A stretch of 6,967 nucleotides of DNA from Bacteroidota bacterium (GTDB lineage Bacteria; Bacteroidota; Bacteroidia; AKYH767-A; CANKSK01). Positions 6,555 to 6,967 of the stretch are shown piece after piece. Under the pieces are notes generated by a model, which had not been told where the DNA came from, searched no databases, and saw nothing but the letters and a program-made list of their open reading frames with translations. Every line of letters begins with the position of its first letter. Position 1 is the stretch's first letter. Made by a program: the position numbers and the translations under genes. The stretch spans positions 1 to 6,967 of the forward strand of contig CANKSK010000054.1 of assembly GCA_947485425.1 (NCBI GenBank), in the 5' to 3' direction.

Positions 6555-6967
6555 TTAATCCGCTCCTCCTGTACTTCCACCATAACCAAATCCTCTCAAG
6601 CTGTGTTCATTTTTTCTCCAGTCGGGCGCTACTTTCACGAATAGTTCGAGGTAGACTTTTTTTCCAAGGAATTTGCTGATTTCAATTCTTGCGGCAGTAC
6701 CTGTTTTTTTGAGGGCTTCGCCCTTGTGACCGATGATGATTCCTTTTTGGGAATCTCTTTCAATCATGATGCAGGCATATATTTTAACGATGTGTTCTTC
6801 ATCCTTAAAGGCTTCAATAACCACTTCGCTGGAATAGGGGATTTCTTTTTGGTAGTTGTAGAATATTTTTTCCCTGATGATTTCGGAGACAAAAAACCTT
6901 TCGGAAAGGTCGGTGAGGTCTTCTTTGGGAAAATAAGGAGGTGAGTCGGGCAGATTTTCCACCAAAA
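6555..6967 (-). CDS. era: GTPase Era, C-terminal part (KH domain), cut by the window end
   Basis: Era is an essential GTPase that binds the 3' end of 16S rRNA and helps mature the 30S subunit. Only about the last 137 codons are present; the G domain lies beyond base 6967. Seen: the linker LPDSPPYFPKEDLTD, then SEIIREKIFYNYQKEIPYS, the KH-domain core ERDSQKGIIIGHKGEALKK with its G-x-x-G loop (GHKG), AARIEISKFLGKKVYLELFVKV and the closing DWRKNEHSLRGFGYG. These are diagnostic of Era. An apparent TTG start at 6963-6965 is internal leucine in the full protein, not the true start. The tail after FGYG (GSTGGAD) is a short glycine-rich extension. The TAA stop is at 6555-6557. Era next to der on one strand is an arrangement I recall from other Bacteroidota. 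Confidence 0.95.
   Translation of the reverse strand, partial: LVENLPDSPPYFPKEDLTDLSERFFVSEIIREKIFYNYQKEIPYSSEVVIEAFKDEEHIVKIYACIMIERDSQKGIIIGHKGEALKKTGTAARIEISKFLGKKVYLELFVKVAPDWRKNEHSLRGFGYGGSTGGAD

Overview
The window reads as a piece of a Bacteroidota (Bacteroidetes) chromosome. The evidence is a very large secreted protein with a type IX secretion (T9SS) 'gliding motility-associated' C-terminal sorting domain, tandem PKD/Ig-like repeats and a SprB-type repeat. Next to it sit era and der with typical Bacteroidota sequences. I cannot place it below phylum with confidence; the repeat style resembles free-living Chitinophagales/Sphingobacteriales-like lineages.

All three genes lie on the minus strand, so the order of reading runs from the right end to the left. 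At 6555-6967 is the C-terminal part of era, whose GTPase domain lies outside the window. After a 129-base gap comes a complete der (5106-6425) with its own good ribosome binding site. A 165-base gap follows, holding a weak promoter candidate, a short hairpin with a T-rich flank and a perfect dyad close to the next start codon. Then one 1628-residue gene fills 54-4940. The last 53 bases (1-53) show no gene or clear terminator. Over 90% of the window is coding.

era and der are housekeeping ribosome-assembly GTPases: Era acts on the 30S subunit and Der on the 50S. The giant gene is functionally unrelated. It encodes an exported, probably cell-surface-attached or released fibre-like protein. Its order is: signal peptide, a Bacteroidota N-terminal beta-sandwich domain, an Ig-like domain, a SprB repeat, two 77-residue repeats, seven back-to-back 83-residue repeats, a PKD-like unit, an eighth 83-residue repeat, three PKD domains and a T9SS type B sorting domain.

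The most unusual signal is the strict register of the 83-residue units. They have diverged to about one-third identity in the pair I counted, yet keep exactly the same length, the same 58-residue Cys-Cys spacing and, in seven of eight, a D-S/T-hydrophobic triplet at one fixed position. I see no CRISPR array, RNA gene, insertion sequence or wholly new system here; the novelty is in the architecture of the large surface protein.
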